Positions 41,836-53,210 of a DNA stretch of 64,000 nucleotides are shown here, piece after piece. The position numbers were made by a program, and so were the translations under genes. Source of the stretch: Micromonospora sp. C28SCA-DRY-2 (GTDB lineage Bacteria; Actinomycetota; Actinomycetes; Mycobacteriales; Micromonosporaceae); the NCBI RefSeq assembly GCF_030519475.1, contig NZ_JAUMKD010000001.1, positions 124,001 to 188,000 of the forward strand. Reading direction: 5' to 3'. The notes below the pieces were generated by a model, which saw only the letters and a program-made list of their open reading frames with translations, was not told where the DNA came from and made no database searches. Position 1 is the stretch's first letter, and each line of letters starts with the position of its first letter.

Positions 41836-43395
41836 TCAGCAGGTCGAGTTGGTCTGCGTCAGCAGACCCATCCGCCAGGGCAGCGAGATGTACTCGCCAC
41901 CGGCGCCCGGGTCCTGTCCCTGGTAGAGGAACTGCAACCGGCAGGGGTTGACCGGCACTGTCTGGTCGTTGCCGGACCGGATCAGCTCACCGTGGCTGAA
42001 GTCCTGCGTCCACGCGGTCCCGGCGAACGTCACGTTGTTGCGGTGTGCGAACGGGTTGGACTCGGTGGCCAGGTGCGGCGTCCAGGAGCCGTTGAGGCTG
42101 CCGGAGGTGAAGGACCGGTACCAGCGGCGGCCGTTGCTGCCAATCGCCTCCTGGAGCAGCAGGTACTGGTCGGCGCCCGCCACCTTGTACACCGCGGTGC
42201 CCTCGAACAGGTTGAACGCGTTCGCGTCGCGCAGCGCGAACTGGGTGTTGCCGAACCCGTTCGGGAAGTTCGCCAACGTCGTCTGCGACCGGTAGATGTT
42301 GCCGTTGTCGTCGCTGGAGAACAGGTAGCAGTTGGCGGTGTCGCAGATCATCCAGAAGTCGAGCCAGGCGCCGTTGCCCTTGTTCTGGGTGACGATCGCC
42401 GGCTCGCTGCTCATGAAGTTGCGGGGCGTCGTCCAGGACCGCGGGTTGCTCGGGTCGGTGCTGGTCGAGTACGTCGGCAGCCCGGTCTGGTAGACCATGT
42501 ACCACAGGTTGTGCGGGGCGAAGTAGAAGATGTGCGGCGCCGCCCGGTAGCCCCGCCCGATCGGGGTCGCGGTGTCGAGGTAGGTGTGCGTCGCGGCATT
42601 CGCCTGCGGCCAGTCCGGGAACGAGAAGTGCACCAGGTTCCAGCCCTGCGACGGGCTGGCCGTGGTCGCGTACACCTGCCACGCGTTGTTGTGGCGTACC
42701 ACCGTGTAGTCCTTGATCGCCCGGATGTCGGGGTGGGCCGCGTCCGGCTTCGGACCGGCGAGGACGCCGCTGGAACTCCACCGGATCGACGACGGCAGGC
42801 TGCCACCGGGGTTTCCGGAGTCACCGACGCGGACGAGTTGCCACTGCTGGTTGGCCCCACCCCAGTCGTCGTACTGCACCACGTTCGCGCCGTCGGCCGT
42901 CGAGGCGCCCTGCACCTCCAGCGCCTTGTTCGAGTTCCGGTTGACCAACCGCACGTAGCCCCCGGCCGAGTCCGCCAACCGGAACTGCTGGTTGGTGCCG
43001 TTGTGATCCGACCACTGCACGACGCTCGCACCGTTGGCCGTCGAGAAGTTGTACACGTCCAGCACCTTGCCGGAGTGCCGCGACTTCAACCGGTAGTAAC
43101 CACCACCGGAATCCACGAACTGCCACTGCTGCCAGTTCCCGTCGTTGCGCGACCACTGCGTGATCCGCGCCCCGTCGTTCGTGGCCAGGTTGTACACGTC
43201 CAACGCCTTACCACTGTTGCGGTTCACCAACACGTACCACGCGTTGGTGTCCACCGTCGCCGCCGACGCCGGCGAGGCGGACACCGCGACGAGCGTGCCG
43301 CCGAGCACCACCACCGCCGCGGTGGCGGCGGCGAGCCGGGACAGCCGTCCGGGGCGAGGCGGCACAGCGGGGCTGGGCCCACCGATGGCAACCAT
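41836..43395 (-). CDS. Secreted GH62 alpha-L-arabinofuranosidase with CBM13 domain
   Basis: This 519-residue protein has a long signal peptide (about 1-46, ending SASPASA). A ricin-type beta-trefoil CBM13 (about 48-185) has three subdomains, each with N-x-SGKxLDVYN or a variant and a QQWQF-type end. A GH62 five-bladed propeller (about 205-519) contains SSIRWSSSGVLAGPKPDAAHPD, DFWMICDTANCYLFSSDDNGNIYRS and AFNLFEGTAVYK. GH62 enzymes remove arabinofuranose side chains from arabinoxylan; the trefoil binds xylan. The catalytic Asp/Glu set is likely within the PDAAHPDIRAIKD and FEGTAVYK regions. Two LacI-type dyads lie in its promoter, so it is expected to be co-induced with the arabinose operon. 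Confidence 0.93.
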   Translation of the reverse strand: MVAIGGPSPAVPPRPGRLSRLAAATAAVVVLGGTLVAVSASPASAATVDTNAWYVLVNRNSGKALDVYNLATNDGARITQWSRNDGNWQQWQFVDSGGGYYRLKSRHSGKVLDVYNFSTANGASVVQWSDHNGTNQQFRLADSAGGYVRLVNRNSNKALEVQGASTADGANVVQYDDWGGANQQWQLVRVGDSGNPGGSLPSSIRWSSSGVLAGPKPDAAHPDIRAIKDYTVVRHNNAWQVYATTASPSQGWNLVHFSFPDWPQANAATHTYLDTATPIGRGYRAAPHIFYFAPHNLWYMVYQTGLPTYSTSTDPSNPRSWTTPRNFMSSEPAIVTQNKGNGAWLDFWMICDTANCYLFSSDDNGNIYRSQTTLANFPNGFGNTQFALRDANAFNLFEGTAVYKVAGADQYLLLQEAIGSNGRRWYRSFTSGSLNGSWTPHLATESNPFAHRNNVTFAGTAWTQDFSHGELIRSGNDQTVPVNPCRLQFLYQGQDPGAGGEYISLPWRMGLLTQTNSTC

Positions 43396-43485
43396 GCTTC
43401 TCCTTCGGGATCAGGAACGGGAAACGAGTCCGCTGGCCGGCATCCCGGGCACCCGGCACACACCGGACCTGTCCCGCAAGCCCGC

Positions 43486-43499
43486 TGTGATCGTTAACA
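43486..43499. promoter_or_regulatory. LacI-type operator upstream of GH62 (promoter-proximal)
   Basis: TGTGATCGTTAACA is an imperfect 14-bp palindrome with a central CG, 91 nt before the GH62 start. It matches the sites at 43599-43612 and 52468-52481. Confidence 0.65.
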
Positions 43500-43584
43500 A
43501 GCCTGCCTCTGCCCGACGAGGCGCTCGATTCCCAACGAACCACGGGGGACGATTTCAGGCCCGGACTACCCGGATGCACGACCG

Positions 43585-43613
43585 TCTATACGTTCGACTG
43601 TGAGCGATAACAA
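43585..43613 (-). promoter_or_regulatory. GH62 promoter overlapped by a LacI-type operator
   Basis: On the minus strand TTGTTA (43613-43608), a 17-bp spacer and TATAGA (43590-43585) form a good promoter. The operator TGTGAGCGATAACA (43599-43612, plus strand) covers the -35 and part of the spacer. A bound repressor would exclude polymerase. The second operator lies 113 bp further downstream, suggesting looping. Confidence 0.65.
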
Positions 43614-43666
43614 CACGTTAGTCAAGACGTATCCTCGACCGGCCGGACCGCCGGGCGGAGACACGC

Positions 43667-43697
43667 GGGTGGCACTCCCCGACCGGGGCGGCCACCC
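43667..43697 (-). terminator. Terminator of the arabinose operon
   Basis: The outer arms GGGTGGC (43667-43673) and GCCACCC (43691-43697) pair. Inside, CCCC (43677-43680) pairs with GGGG (43685-43688) around a 4-nt loop. It is 45 nt past the araA stop. Confidence 0.55.
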
Positions 43698-43742
43698 ACG
43701 CTTGTCGGTGTGTCCGGGGTTGTCGCGGAGCAGCCCGTGGAC

Positions 43743-45245
43743 TCAGAACCCCCGGGCGAGCCGGTAGTACGCCTGACTCCAGCGGATCTCGTCGGCGAAG
43801 CGCCGCGGGTCGGTGTCGGCGTCGATGACGACCAGCTCGGTGCGAGTCATCTCGGCGAGGTCGTGCAGCTCCTCCACGCCGACGGCCTGCGACAGCACGG
43901 TGTGGTGCGGGGCGCCGGCGGTGATCCAGGCCTCCGCCGAGCCGGCGAGGTGCGGACGGGGCCGCCAGACGGCCCGGGCCACCGGCAGCCGGCGCAGCGG
44001 GCGCGGTGGCGTCACCACGTCGACCTCGTTGGCGACCAGGCGGAAGCGCTCCCCCATGTCCGCCAGGCCCAGCACGACCGCCGGCCCCGGGGCGGCGTCG
44101 AAGACCAACCGGACCGGATCCTCCCGGCCACCGATGCTCAACGGGTGGATCTCGACGCTCGGGGTGTCCGCGGCGATGCTCGGGCACACCTCGAGCATGT
44201 GGGCACCGAGCACCACTTCGTCGCCCGGAGTGAGGTCGTAGGTGTAGTCCTCCATGAACGACGTCCCGCCCTCGACGCCGACCGCCATCGCCTTGAGCGT
44301 GTGCACCAGCACCGAGGTCTTCCAGTCGCCCTCGCCGCCGAAGCCGAAGCCGTCGCTCATCAGCCGCTGCACGGCGATGCCGGGCAGTTGGCGCAGGCCG
44401 CCGAGGTCCTCGAAGTTGGTGGTGAAGGCCCGGAAGCCGCCCTCGTCGAGGAAGGCGCGCAGGCCCAGTTCCAGCCGTGCGGCGTAGCGCAGCGAGTCGT
44501 GGCGGGCCCCGCCCGGACGCAGCCGGGGGTCGACCCGGAACGTGTCGTCGTACTCCTTGACCAGGTCGTCGATCTCCGCCTCGGCCACCTCGTCGACGAC
44601 CGCGACGAGGTCGTTGACGCCGTAGGTGTTCACCGACACACCGAAGCGCAACTCGGCCTCGACCTTGTCGCCCTCGGTCACGGCGACATCGCGCATGTTG
44701 TCCCCGAAGCGGGCCAGCCGCAGTGAGCGCATCGCCGACCAGCCCAGCGCCGCCCGGGACCAGGCGCCGACCCGCGCGATCACCCGCGGATCGCTCACGT
44801 GGCCGGCGACGGTCTTGCGGGCGACGCCCAACCGGGTCTGGATGAAACCGAACTCGCGGTCGCCGTGGGCCGCCTGGTTCAGATTCATGAAGTCCATGTC
44901 GATCTCGTCCCACGGCAGCAGGACGTTGGCCTGGGTGTGCAGGTGCAGCAGTGGTGTCTGCAGCGCGTCCAGGCCGGCGATCCACATCTTGGCCGGCGAG
45001 AAGGTGTGCATCCAGGCGATCACCCCGACCGCTCCCTGCACGGCCGCGTCCCGACAGGCCTTGAGGATGTCGGTGCTGGAGGTCAGCACCGGCTTCCAGA
45101 CCACCCGGACCGGGATGCCCGGCGCGGCGTCGAGCTGCGCGGCGATCTGCCGGGACTGGTCGGCGACCTGCCGCAGGGTGTCCTCGCCGTACAGGCCCTG
45201 GCTGCCGGTGAGGAACCAGACCTCGGGTTCAGGATGCGTTGCCAT
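43743..45245 (-). CDS. araA: L-arabinose isomerase
   Basis: This 500-residue enzyme has the same length as E. coli AraA and converts L-arabinose to L-ribulose with Mn2+. It opens with [23 protein letters not shown]. It contains [34 protein letters not shown] and [23 protein letters not shown]. Metal ligands are expected in [22 protein letters not shown] (Glu), [14 protein letters not shown] (Glu) and the late HHTVLSQAV. It is the last gene of a seven-gene operon, 26 nt after the second permease, and is followed by a hairpin. Placing the isomerase last and the kinase first keeps the whole pathway on one message. Confidence 0.97.
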   Translation of the reverse strand: MATHPEPEVWFLTGSQGLYGEDTLRQVADQSRQIAAQLDAAPGIPVRVVWKPVLTSSTDILKACRDAAVQGAVGVIAWMHTFSPAKMWIAGLDALQTPLLHLHTQANVLLPWDEIDMDFMNLNQAAHGDREFGFIQTRLGVARKTVAGHVSDPRVIARVGAWSRAALGWSAMRSLRLARFGDNMRDVAVTEGDKVEAELRFGVSVNTYGVNDLVAVVDEVAEAEIDDLVKEYDDTFRVDPRLRPGGARHDSLRYAARLELGLRAFLDEGGFRAFTTNFEDLGGLRQLPGIAVQRLMSDGFGFGGEGDWKTSVLVHTLKAMAVGVEGGTSFMEDYTYDLTPGDEVVLGAHMLEVCPSIAADTPSVEIHPLSIGGREDPVRLVFDAAPGPAVVLGLADMGERFRLVANEVDVVTPPRPLRRLPVARAVWRPRPHLAGSAEAWITAGAPHHTVLSQAVGVEELHDLAEMTRTELVVIDADTDPRRFADEIRWSQAYYRLARGF

Positions 45246-45271
45246 GGAGTTGCCTTCCGCGAGAGGGGCGG

Positions 45272-46264
45272 TCACTTGAAGCGGATGCCGATGAGGCGCT
45301 GCAGGAGGATGAAGGCGAAGAGCAGGCCACCGATCACGATCCGGGTCCACCAGGAGTTGAGACTCCCGTCGAACGTGATCAGGGTCTGGATGACGCCCAG
45401 CACCAGCACGCCCAGGACGGTGCCGAAGACGTAGCCGGACCCGCCGGTGAGCACGGTGCCGCCGATGACGACGGCGGCGATCACGTCCAGCTCCATGCCG
45501 ACGGCGATCAGCGGGGCGCCGGACAGCGTGTAGAACGACAGCAGGATGCCGCCGATCGCCGAGCAGAGCCCGCTGACCGTGTAGACGGCGATCCGGGTAC
45601 GGCCCACCGGCAGGCCCATCAGCAGCGCCGACTGGGAACTGCCACCGATCGCGTACACGGTGCGGCCGAATCGGGTGTACGCCAGCACGTACGCGGCGAC
45701 GAGGACGACCGCGAACGCGATGAGCACGCTGACCGACACGAAGTTCCCCCGCGGGTCACCGATGCGCTCCTGCGACACCGCCGTCCAGAAGCCATCGGTG
45801 ATCGGGATGGACGAGTCGCTGATGAACGTGCACATGCCGCGGGCGAAGAACATTCCCGCGAGGGTCACGATGAACGGCTGGATGTCGAAGAAGTGGATCG
45901 CGCAGCCCATCAGGAACCCGAGCACCGGGCCGATCAGCAGGGCGACGACGAGCACCAGGGCCGCGGGCACGCCGTCCTGGAGCAGGGCGGCCGACACCAT
46001 CGCGGTCATCGCGACCACCGAGCCGACCGACAGGTCGATGCCGCCGGTGAGGATCACGAACGTCATGCCGACCGCGACCACGAGGAGGAAGCCGTTGTCG
46101 ATGAAGACGTTGAAGACGACCTGGATGCCGGAGAACGCCCGGTACTGGGACACCCCGATGCCGTACATGACCAGCAGCAGGGCGAGGGTGGCCAGGACCG
46201 GTACGTGCCGGCGGGCCAGCGTGGGCCGCCAGGCACGACCGGTGGTCAACGAGGTGCTGCTCAT
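45272..46264 (-). CDS. Sugar ABC transporter permease (second subunit)
   Basis: This 330-residue protein has about nine or ten membrane helices of the BPD_transp_2 family. It has [27 protein letters not shown] and, near the end, [36 protein letters not shown], the signatures of ribose/galactofuranose-type permeases. It starts inside the stop of the other permease gene (ATGA) and precedes araA. Together with its partner it should form the heterodimeric channel of the arabinose importer. It resembles YjfF of the E. coli YtfQRT-YjfF system. Confidence 0.9.
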   Translation of the reverse strand: MSSTSLTTGRAWRPTLARRHVPVLATLALLLVMYGIGVSQYRAFSGIQVVFNVFIDNGFLLVVAVGMTFVILTGGIDLSVGSVVAMTAMVSAALLQDGVPAALVLVVALLIGPVLGFLMGCAIHFFDIQPFIVTLAGMFFARGMCTFISDSSIPITDGFWTAVSQERIGDPRGNFVSVSVLIAFAVVLVAAYVLAYTRFGRTVYAIGGSSQSALLMGLPVGRTRIAVYTVSGLCSAIGGILLSFYTLSGAPLIAVGMELDVIAAVVIGGTVLTGGSGYVFGTVLGVLVLGVIQTLITFDGSLNSWWTRIVIGGLLFAFILLQRLIGIRFK

Positions 46265-47327
46265 GCCGGCACCTGCTCCTTCTCGCGCTGCCGCAACTCC
46301 GGCCGGGGCGCGCCGCCGCGCCGACGCCGGGTGAGCGTGGCGCGGAAGGCCGGCGACTGGATGAGGCAGACGGCGATGACGACGACCGCCTTGAACAGCA
46401 GGGACGTCTGCGGCGAGATGTTCATGGCGTACACCGTGGTGGTGAGGGTCTGGATGAGCAGCGCGCCGAGGATGGTGCCGCCGAGCGAGAACCGGCCGCC
46501 GGCCAGCGACGTGCCGCCGATGACCACCGCGAGGATCGCGTCGAGTTCCACCCAGAGGCCGGCCGCGTTGCCGTCGGCGCTGGAGACGTTGGCGGTCATC
46601 ATGAAGCCGGCGAGCGCGGCACAGGCGGCGCTGACGACGTAGACCAGGAAGACGGTACGGCTGGAGCGGATGCCGGCCAGCCGGCTGGCCTCGGCGTTGC
46701 CGCCGACCGACTCGACGATCAGGCCGAGAGCCGTGCGGCGGGTGAACGCGGCGACCAGCAGGGCCGCCGCGAGGGCGATGACGATGGCCAGCGGCAGGGT
46801 CAGGACGTGCCCGAGCCCGATCGCCCGGTAGGGGCCCGAGTTGACGGTGATGATCTGGCCCTCGGTGACGAGCTGGGCAAGGCCCCGGCCCGCCACCATC
46901 AGGATCAGCGTGGCGATGATGGGCTGGATGCCGATCACGGCGACCAGTACGCCGTTCCAGGCGCCGAGCACGAGCGCGGCGCCGACGGCCAGCGCGAGCG
47001 CGGTGAACACGCTGGCGAGGCTGTTCTGGTCGGGCGCCTCGCTGATGTAGAGACAGGCGATGGCGCCGCTGATGGCGCAGAGCGAGCCGACGGACAGGTC
47101 TATTCCGCCGGTCGCGATGACCAGGGTCATGCCCAGCGCGACCAGGATCAGCGGCGCGCTCAGCCGCAGGATGTCGATCGGGGTGCCGTAGAGGTGCCCG
47201 TTCTTGACCTCGATGGACAGGAAGCCGGGTCGGTGGATCGCGTTCGCCGCGATCATGGCCACCAGCACCAGCGCGGGCCAGAACAGGCGATGGCCGGTCA
47301 GCCGGCGGAAACGGTCGGCGACGCCGT

Positions 47328-47331
<4 letters not shown>
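46261..47331 (-). CDS. Sugar ABC transporter permease (first subunit)
   Basis: This 356-residue BPD_transp_2 permease has about ten helices. It has [30 protein letters not shown] and LDAILAVVIGGTSLAGGRFSLGGTILGALLIQTL, matching its partner's conserved blocks but clearly a different subunit. Overlaps of 4 bp with both the ATPase gene and the second permease gene show tight coupling and stoichiometric synthesis. It resembles YtfT. The paired, non-identical permeases distinguish this system from ribose or xylose importers, which use a homodimer. Confidence 0.9.
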
Positions 47332-48869
<1,538 letters not shown>

Positions 48870-48956
48870 CCCATCAGACCTCTTCTGGATGGTGTCGGTA
48901 TGGAATCGAGCGACGGGGCGGGGCCGCCGCCGGTCGGACGGCGACCCCGGCGTCGG

Positions 48957-49949
48957 TCAGTACTTGCGGTTGGGCAGCGCCTCCTTGGCCTGCTCCTGCG
49001 TGAAGGTGGTCTCCTCGGTCTCGATCCGGGGCGGCACCGCCTCGCCGGCGTGGACCTTCTTCACCAGGTCCATCAGCTGCGGCCCGAGCAGCGGGCTGCA
49101 CTCGGCGATGAAGTTGAACTTGCCGTCCGCGAGGGCCTGCATGCCGTCCTTCACCGCGTCGATGGTGATGATGACGATGTCCTTGCCCGGCGTCTTGCCG
49201 GCCGCGGTGATGGCCTCCAGCGCGCCCAGCCCCATGTCGTCGTTGTGCGCGAACAGCACGTCGATGTCCGGGTTGGCCTTGAGGAACTGCTCCATCACCT
49301 GCTTGCCCCCGGCCCGGGTGAAGTCACCCGACTGGGAGGCGACGATCTTGAGGTTCGGGTTCGCGGCGATCGCGTCGGCGAAGCCCTTCTTGCGGTCGTT
49401 GGCCGGCGCCGAACCGGTGGTGCCCTGCAGCTCGACGATGTTCACCGGCCCGGTCGCCGACTTGGTGTGCTCGATGAGCCACTCGCCGGACAGCCGGCCC
49501 TCCTTGATGAAGTCCGAGCCGAGGAACGTCTTGTAGAGGGTCTTGTCCGCCGAGTCGACGGCGCGGTCGGTGAGGATGACGGGGATGCCGGCGTCCTTGG
49601 CCTCCTTCAACACCGTGTCCCATCCGGACTCCACCACCGGCGAGAAGGCGATCACGTCGACCTTCTGCTGGATGAAGTTGCGGATCGCCTTGATCTGGTT
49701 CTCCTGCTTCTGCTGGGCGTCGTCGAACTTCAGCTCGATCCCCGCCTGGGCGGCGGCCTCCTTGATCGAGGTGGTGTTCGCCGTCCGCCAGCCGCTTTCC
49801 GCGCCGACCTGGGAGAAGCCCAGAACGATCTTGTCGCCGGCGCCGGAACCGCCGCCGGTGTCACTGTTGCCGCAGGCCGCCAGGCTGCCCGCGAGCAGCA
49901 CCGTGGCGACGGTCGCGATGATGGCGCGTGCTGTTCCCGTGGTTCTCAT
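48957..49949 (-). CDS. Sugar-binding lipoprotein, YtfQ-like
   Basis: This 330-residue periplasmic-binding-protein-like lipoprotein has lipobox LLAGSLAACGN (Cys26). The mature protein contains KIVLGFSQVGAESGWRTANT, QQKQENQIKAIRNFIQQKVDVI, VVESGWDTVLKEAKDAGIPVILTDR, NIVELQGTTGSAPANDRKKGF and LFAHNDDMGLGALEAI. These align closely with E. coli YtfQ, which binds galactofuranose. In this operon the ligand is expected to be arabinose, possibly in the furanose form released by the GH62 enzyme. Anchored outside the membrane, it delivers sugar to the two-permease channel. It sits 126 nt after araD, with its own ribosome site. Confidence 0.93.
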   Translation of the reverse strand: MRTTGTARAIIATVATVLLAGSLAACGNSDTGGGSGAGDKIVLGFSQVGAESGWRTANTTSIKEAAAQAGIELKFDDAQQKQENQIKAIRNFIQQKVDVIAFSPVVESGWDTVLKEAKDAGIPVILTDRAVDSADKTLYKTFLGSDFIKEGRLSGEWLIEHTKSATGPVNIVELQGTTGSAPANDRKKGFADAIAANPNLKIVASQSGDFTRAGGKQVMEQFLKANPDIDVLFAHNDDMGLGALEAITAAGKTPGKDIVIITIDAVKDGMQALADGKFNFIAECSPLLGPQLMDLVKKVHAGEAVPPRIETEETTFTQEQAKEALPNRKY

Positions 49950-50075
49950 CGGTTCTCCTCGGGGTTGGGTCGACCGGATCGCGGCTCGGCGGCGTGCGGC
50001 CCGGCTGTGGTGGTGGGGGCGGGTGCGAGAAGGGCGGCGGATGAGCGCGCCGGCCAGTGGTACGGCGGTGGTCGC

Positions 50076-50759
50076 TCAGCCCGTCGCCGGGCGTTGGCCG
50101 TAGACGTTCTGGTAGCGGTCGTGGAGCGAGTCGATGTCGGCCGGCGCGATCGGCAGCGGCTGCCCGAGGGCGCGGGCCAGGTGCGCGGTGCGGGCGACGT
50201 CCTCGCACATCACCGCGGCCTTGACCGCCGCGCGGGCGTCCCGGCCGATCGTGAAGACCCCGTGGTTGCGCATGAGCACCGCGGGTGAGCGGTGCCCGGA
50301 CAGGGTGCTGACGATCCCCTTGCCGATGTCGTCCCCGCCGATCAGCGCGAACGGCCCGACCGGGATCTCCCCGCCGAACTCGTCGGCCTGCGCGGTCAGC
50401 CAGCACGGGATCGCCTCGCCCCGGGCCGCCCAGGCGGTGGCGTAGCCGCTGTGCGTGTGCACGACGCCGCCGACCTCCGGCATCGCCCGGTAGACGTACG
50501 CGTGGGCGGCGGTGTCGCTGGACGGTGACCGGGCCCCGTCGACGACCCTGCCGTCGAGGTCGCAGACCACCATGGCGTCCGCGGTCAGGTCGTCGTAGTC
50601 GACGCCGCTGGGCTTGATGACCATCAGCTCCTGGCCGGGGACCCGGGCCGACACGTTGCCGGCGGTCCACGCCACGAGGTCGTACCGGGTGAGTTCGCGG
50701 TGCAGCCCGGCGACGGTCTCCCGCAGCGCGGCCACCTGCCGGGTCAGGTCGGCGTTCAT
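50076..50759 (-). CDS. araD: L-ribulose-5-phosphate 4-epimerase
   Basis: This 227-residue class II aldolase-fold enzyme has WTAGNVSARVPGQELMVIKPSGVDYDDL and VVHTHSGYATAWAARG, whose two His are zinc ligands. SPAVLMRNHGVFTIGRDARAAVKAA supplies the third His. It converts L-ribulose-5-phosphate to D-xylulose-5-phosphate, which enters the pentose phosphate pathway. Its ATG overlaps the araB stop (ATGA), so kinase and epimerase are made together. Confidence 0.95.
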   Translation of the reverse strand: MNADLTRQVAALRETVAGLHRELTRYDLVAWTAGNVSARVPGQELMVIKPSGVDYDDLTADAMVVCDLDGRVVDGARSPSSDTAAHAYVYRAMPEVGGVVHTHSGYATAWAARGEAIPCWLTAQADEFGGEIPVGPFALIGGDDIGKGIVSTLSGHRSPAVLMRNHGVFTIGRDARAAVKAAVMCEDVARTAHLARALGQPLPIAPADIDSLHDRYQNVYGQRPATG

Positions 50760-52441
50760 CGGACCACCTCCAGAACGGTGTCGGCCGGCGCCGCGGACGC
50801 GTCGAGGGCCGCGTTCCGGATCGCCCGCAGGCGGAGCATGACGTCGTCGCCGCCGCGGCCGAAGTGGTCGTGCAGCGCGCGGTACTCGGTGAAGAGGGCG
50901 TCGTAGGCGCGCACGTTGTCCGGGTCGGGCCGGTAGGCGCCCTCGTGCACCCGGCCCATCGCCGCCGACGCCTGGTGGATCGACGGGTACGCCCCGGCGG
51001 CGACCGCCGCGTGGATGGCCGACCCGAGCGCCGGCCCCTGAGCGGAGCCGATGATGCCCAGCGGGCGGTTGGTGACGTCGGCGTAGATCTGCATCAGCAG
51101 CCGGTTCGAGGTGAGACCGCCGGCCACCACGAGGTCGGTGACCGGCACCCCGGCGTCGACGAACGCCTCGATGATCATTCGCGTGCCGTACGCGGTGGAC
51201 TCCAGCAGCGCCCGGTAGACGTCCTGCGGTCGGGTGGCCAGCGTCATCCCGACGATCAGCCCGCTCAGGTCGTGGTTGACCAGCAGCGAGCGGTTGCCGT
51301 TCCACCAGTCGAGCGCCATCAGGCCGTGCGCCCCGACCGGCTGGGCGGCGGCCAGTTCGGTCAGCCGGTCGTGCGAGTCCGCGCCGGCCGGAGCGGCGTG
51401 CCTGACGAACCAACCGAAGATGTCGCCGACGCCGCTCTGCCCGGCCTCGTAGCCCCAGGCACCGGGGCTGATGCCGCCGTCGACGACACCGCACATGCCG
51501 GGCACCTCGGCGGGACGCTCGCCGTTGAGGACGTGGCAGGTCGACGTACCCATGATCGCCACCAGCCGGCCGGGCGCCAGGGCGCGGGCGGCGGCGGCCG
51601 TGACGTGCGCGTCGACGTTGCCGACCGCGACCGCGATGCCCTCCGGCAGCCCGGTCCAGGCCGCCGCCCGGGCGGTGAGGGTGCCGGCGCGAGCGCCGAG
51701 CGGCAGCAGCGGACCGTCCAGCTTGGTCACGAAGTCGGCGAAACCCGGGTCGAGGGCGCTCAGGTAGTCGCTCGACGGATACCGGCCGTCCTGACGGATG
51801 CCCTTGTAGCCGGCGGTGCAGACGTTACGGGTCTCGGTGCCGCACAGCTGCCACACGATCCAGTCGGCCGCCTCGATGAAGCGCTCGGCGCGCCGGTAGA
51901 CCTCCGGGTCCTCCGCGAGGATCTGGAGGCCCTTGGCGAACTGCCACTCGGCGGAGATCTTGCCGCCGTAGCGGCCGATCCACGGCTCGCGCTGCTCGTG
52001 GGCCAGCGCGTTGATCCGGTCGGCGTACGGCTGGGCGGCGTGGTGCTTCCAGAGCTTGACCCAGGCGTGCGGCCGGCGGCGCAGCTCCGGGATCTCGCAG
52101 AGCGGGGTGCCGTCGGCGAGGGTCGGCAGGACCGTACAGGCGGTGAAGTCGGTACCTATCCCGATCACCTGGGAGGGGCGTACGCCGGCGGCGGCCAGCG
52201 CGGCGGGAACGGCATGGCGCAGGACGTCCCGGTAGTCCTCCGGGTCCTGGAGCGCCCAGTCGGGAGGCAGCGCCGGCCCCCCGTCGGGGAGCCCGGACTC
52301 GATCACACCGTGGCGGTACTCGTGCACCGCCGTTCCGACCTCGGCACCGTCGCGTACCCGGACCACCAGGGCCCGCCCGGAGAGCGTGCCGTAGTCGACC
52401 CCGACCACGTACCGCTCGCCGGCTCCGTGCACCTCGCCCAT
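50756..52441 (-). CDS. araB: Ribulokinase
   Basis: This 561-residue FGGY-family kinase opens with ERYVVGVDYGTLSGRALVV (phosphate-binding loop). It has GIGTDFTACTVLPT, PHAWVKLWKHHAAQPYADRIN and the C-terminal ATP-binding VVAGGLTSNRLLMQIYADVTNRPL. The GTLSGR and KLWKHH patterns are specific to AraB-type ribulokinases. It phosphorylates L-ribulose at O5 using ATP. GGAGG lies 5 nt before the ATG, and it is the first gene of the operon. The promoter carries a LacI-type operator. Confidence 0.95.
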   Translation of the reverse strand: MGEVHGAGERYVVGVDYGTLSGRALVVRVRDGAEVGTAVHEYRHGVIESGLPDGGPALPPDWALQDPEDYRDVLRHAVPAALAAAGVRPSQVIGIGTDFTACTVLPTLADGTPLCEIPELRRRPHAWVKLWKHHAAQPYADRINALAHEQREPWIGRYGGKISAEWQFAKGLQILAEDPEVYRRAERFIEAADWIVWQLCGTETRNVCTAGYKGIRQDGRYPSSDYLSALDPGFADFVTKLDGPLLPLGARAGTLTARAAAWTGLPEGIAVAVGNVDAHVTAAAARALAPGRLVAIMGTSTCHVLNGERPAEVPGMCGVVDGGISPGAWGYEAGQSGVGDIFGWFVRHAAPAGADSHDRLTELAAAQPVGAHGLMALDWWNGNRSLLVNHDLSGLIVGMTLATRPQDVYRALLESTAYGTRMIIEAFVDAGVPVTDLVVAGGLTSNRLLMQIYADVTNRPLGIIGSAQGPALGSAIHAAVAAGAYPSIHQASAAMGRVHEGAYRPDPDNVRAYDALFTEYRALHDHFGRGGDDVMLRLRAIRNAALDASAAPADTVLEVVR

Positions 52442-52466
52442 GACCACCTCCGATCCGTCACCGCAA

Positions 52467-52495
52467 GTGTTAACGCTCACATCCAGGCCCGTCAA
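52467..52495 (-). promoter_or_regulatory. Arabinose operon promoter and operator
   Basis: On the minus strand TTGACG (52495-52490), a 17-bp spacer and TAACAC (52472-52467) form a promoter. TGTTAACGCTCACA (52468-52481) overlaps the -10. It agrees with the two GH62 sites as TGTTAWCGMTCACA. It is 26 nt before the araB ATG. Confidence 0.68.
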
Positions 52496-52618
52496 GATAC
52501 GTCTCGGCAACAGCTCAGTAACGCACGGCGCTACGGCTGTGTCCGCATTGAACGGTTAAGCACGGATGATGCGGCGCGCGGGCGGGCAGTTCGTTGGCTC
52601 CCGGTCCGGGTCAGGGCG

Positions 52619-52632
52619 TGTTAACGAAAACA
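52619..52632. promoter_or_regulatory. Degenerate LacI-type half-palindrome
   Basis: TGTTAACGAAAACA keeps the TGTTAACG half and the outer ACA of the arabinose operator, but not the inner right arm. It lies 138 nt from the araB operator and might be an auxiliary site. It could also be a chance match. Confidence 0.35.
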
Positions 52633-52655
52633 GGGATCGGTCGGCGGGGTTCCGC

Positions 52656-53210
52656 TCAGGCTCCGGCAACCGGCGGTGCGGGCGGCGGTAGCGGCAGTTC
52701 GACGGCGGCCGTCTCCCCGACCCGCGTGCTCGAGTGCGCCGGCGGCAGCTTCTCCACTCGTGGCAGGCGGCTGTGCAGCCGTCCCCGGTCGGTCGGGTCC
52801 GGCCGACCGTCCACCTGGCAGGTCACCATCCGGATCGGCGCGGGTGGCGCGGTGAACCGGCCGGCGCCCCAACGCACCCAGAGCGGGATCCGCCCCGCGT
52901 CGGCTTCGGCGAGCAGCTTCTCCCAGGTCCGGCGGCGCGTACCGTGGTCGACCTCGATGACGACCGGTGGTCCGTCCGGGCGCGCGCAGGCCACGTCGAG
53001 CACCGACCGCTGTGCGGACATCGGCGGCGGCAGCGGCAGCACGCTGGGCGCCCGCCGGTAGACCCGCCAACCCTGCTCCGCCGCCCAGCCGACCACCACG
53101 TCGATGAGTCGGGCGGTGACCTGGTCGGTGATCAGGTCGGTGAACGTGACGGCGTCGAGCCGCTCCCCCAGCGACGCCGCCAGGCGCTCCCCGTCCGCAT
53201 CGACCGCCAC
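52656..53210 (-). CDS. Hypothetical protein, possible nuclease-like fold
   Basis: This 184-residue protein has helical region LIDVVVGWAAEQGWRVYRRAPS, then VLDVACARPDGPPVVIEVDHGTRRRTWEKLLAEA and IPLWVRWGAG. The Asp in VLDVA, the Glu-Val-Asp strand and a following Lys suggest a PD-(D/E)XK-like restriction-endonuclease fold, but the match is loose. The last 35 residues are Pro-rich and probably disordered. It starts at a GTG with a weak ribosome site. No methylase or partner gene is adjacent, so a restriction role is not supported. I would call it unknown. Confidence 0.6.
   Translation of the reverse strand: MAVDADGERLAASLGERLDAVTFTDLITDQVTARLIDVVVGWAAEQGWRVYRRAPSVLPLPPPMSAQRSVLDVACARPDGPPVVIEVDHGTRRRTWEKLLAEADAGRIPLWVRWGAGRFTAPPAPIRMVTCQVDGRPDPTDRGRLHSRLPRVEKLPPAHSSTRVGETAAVELPLPPPAPPVAGA

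Noticed and set aside
52656..53210. Restriction endonuclease assignment for the hypothetical gene after araB
   Set aside because: The acidic-Lys pattern is loose and no methyltransferase or specificity subunit is adjacent.
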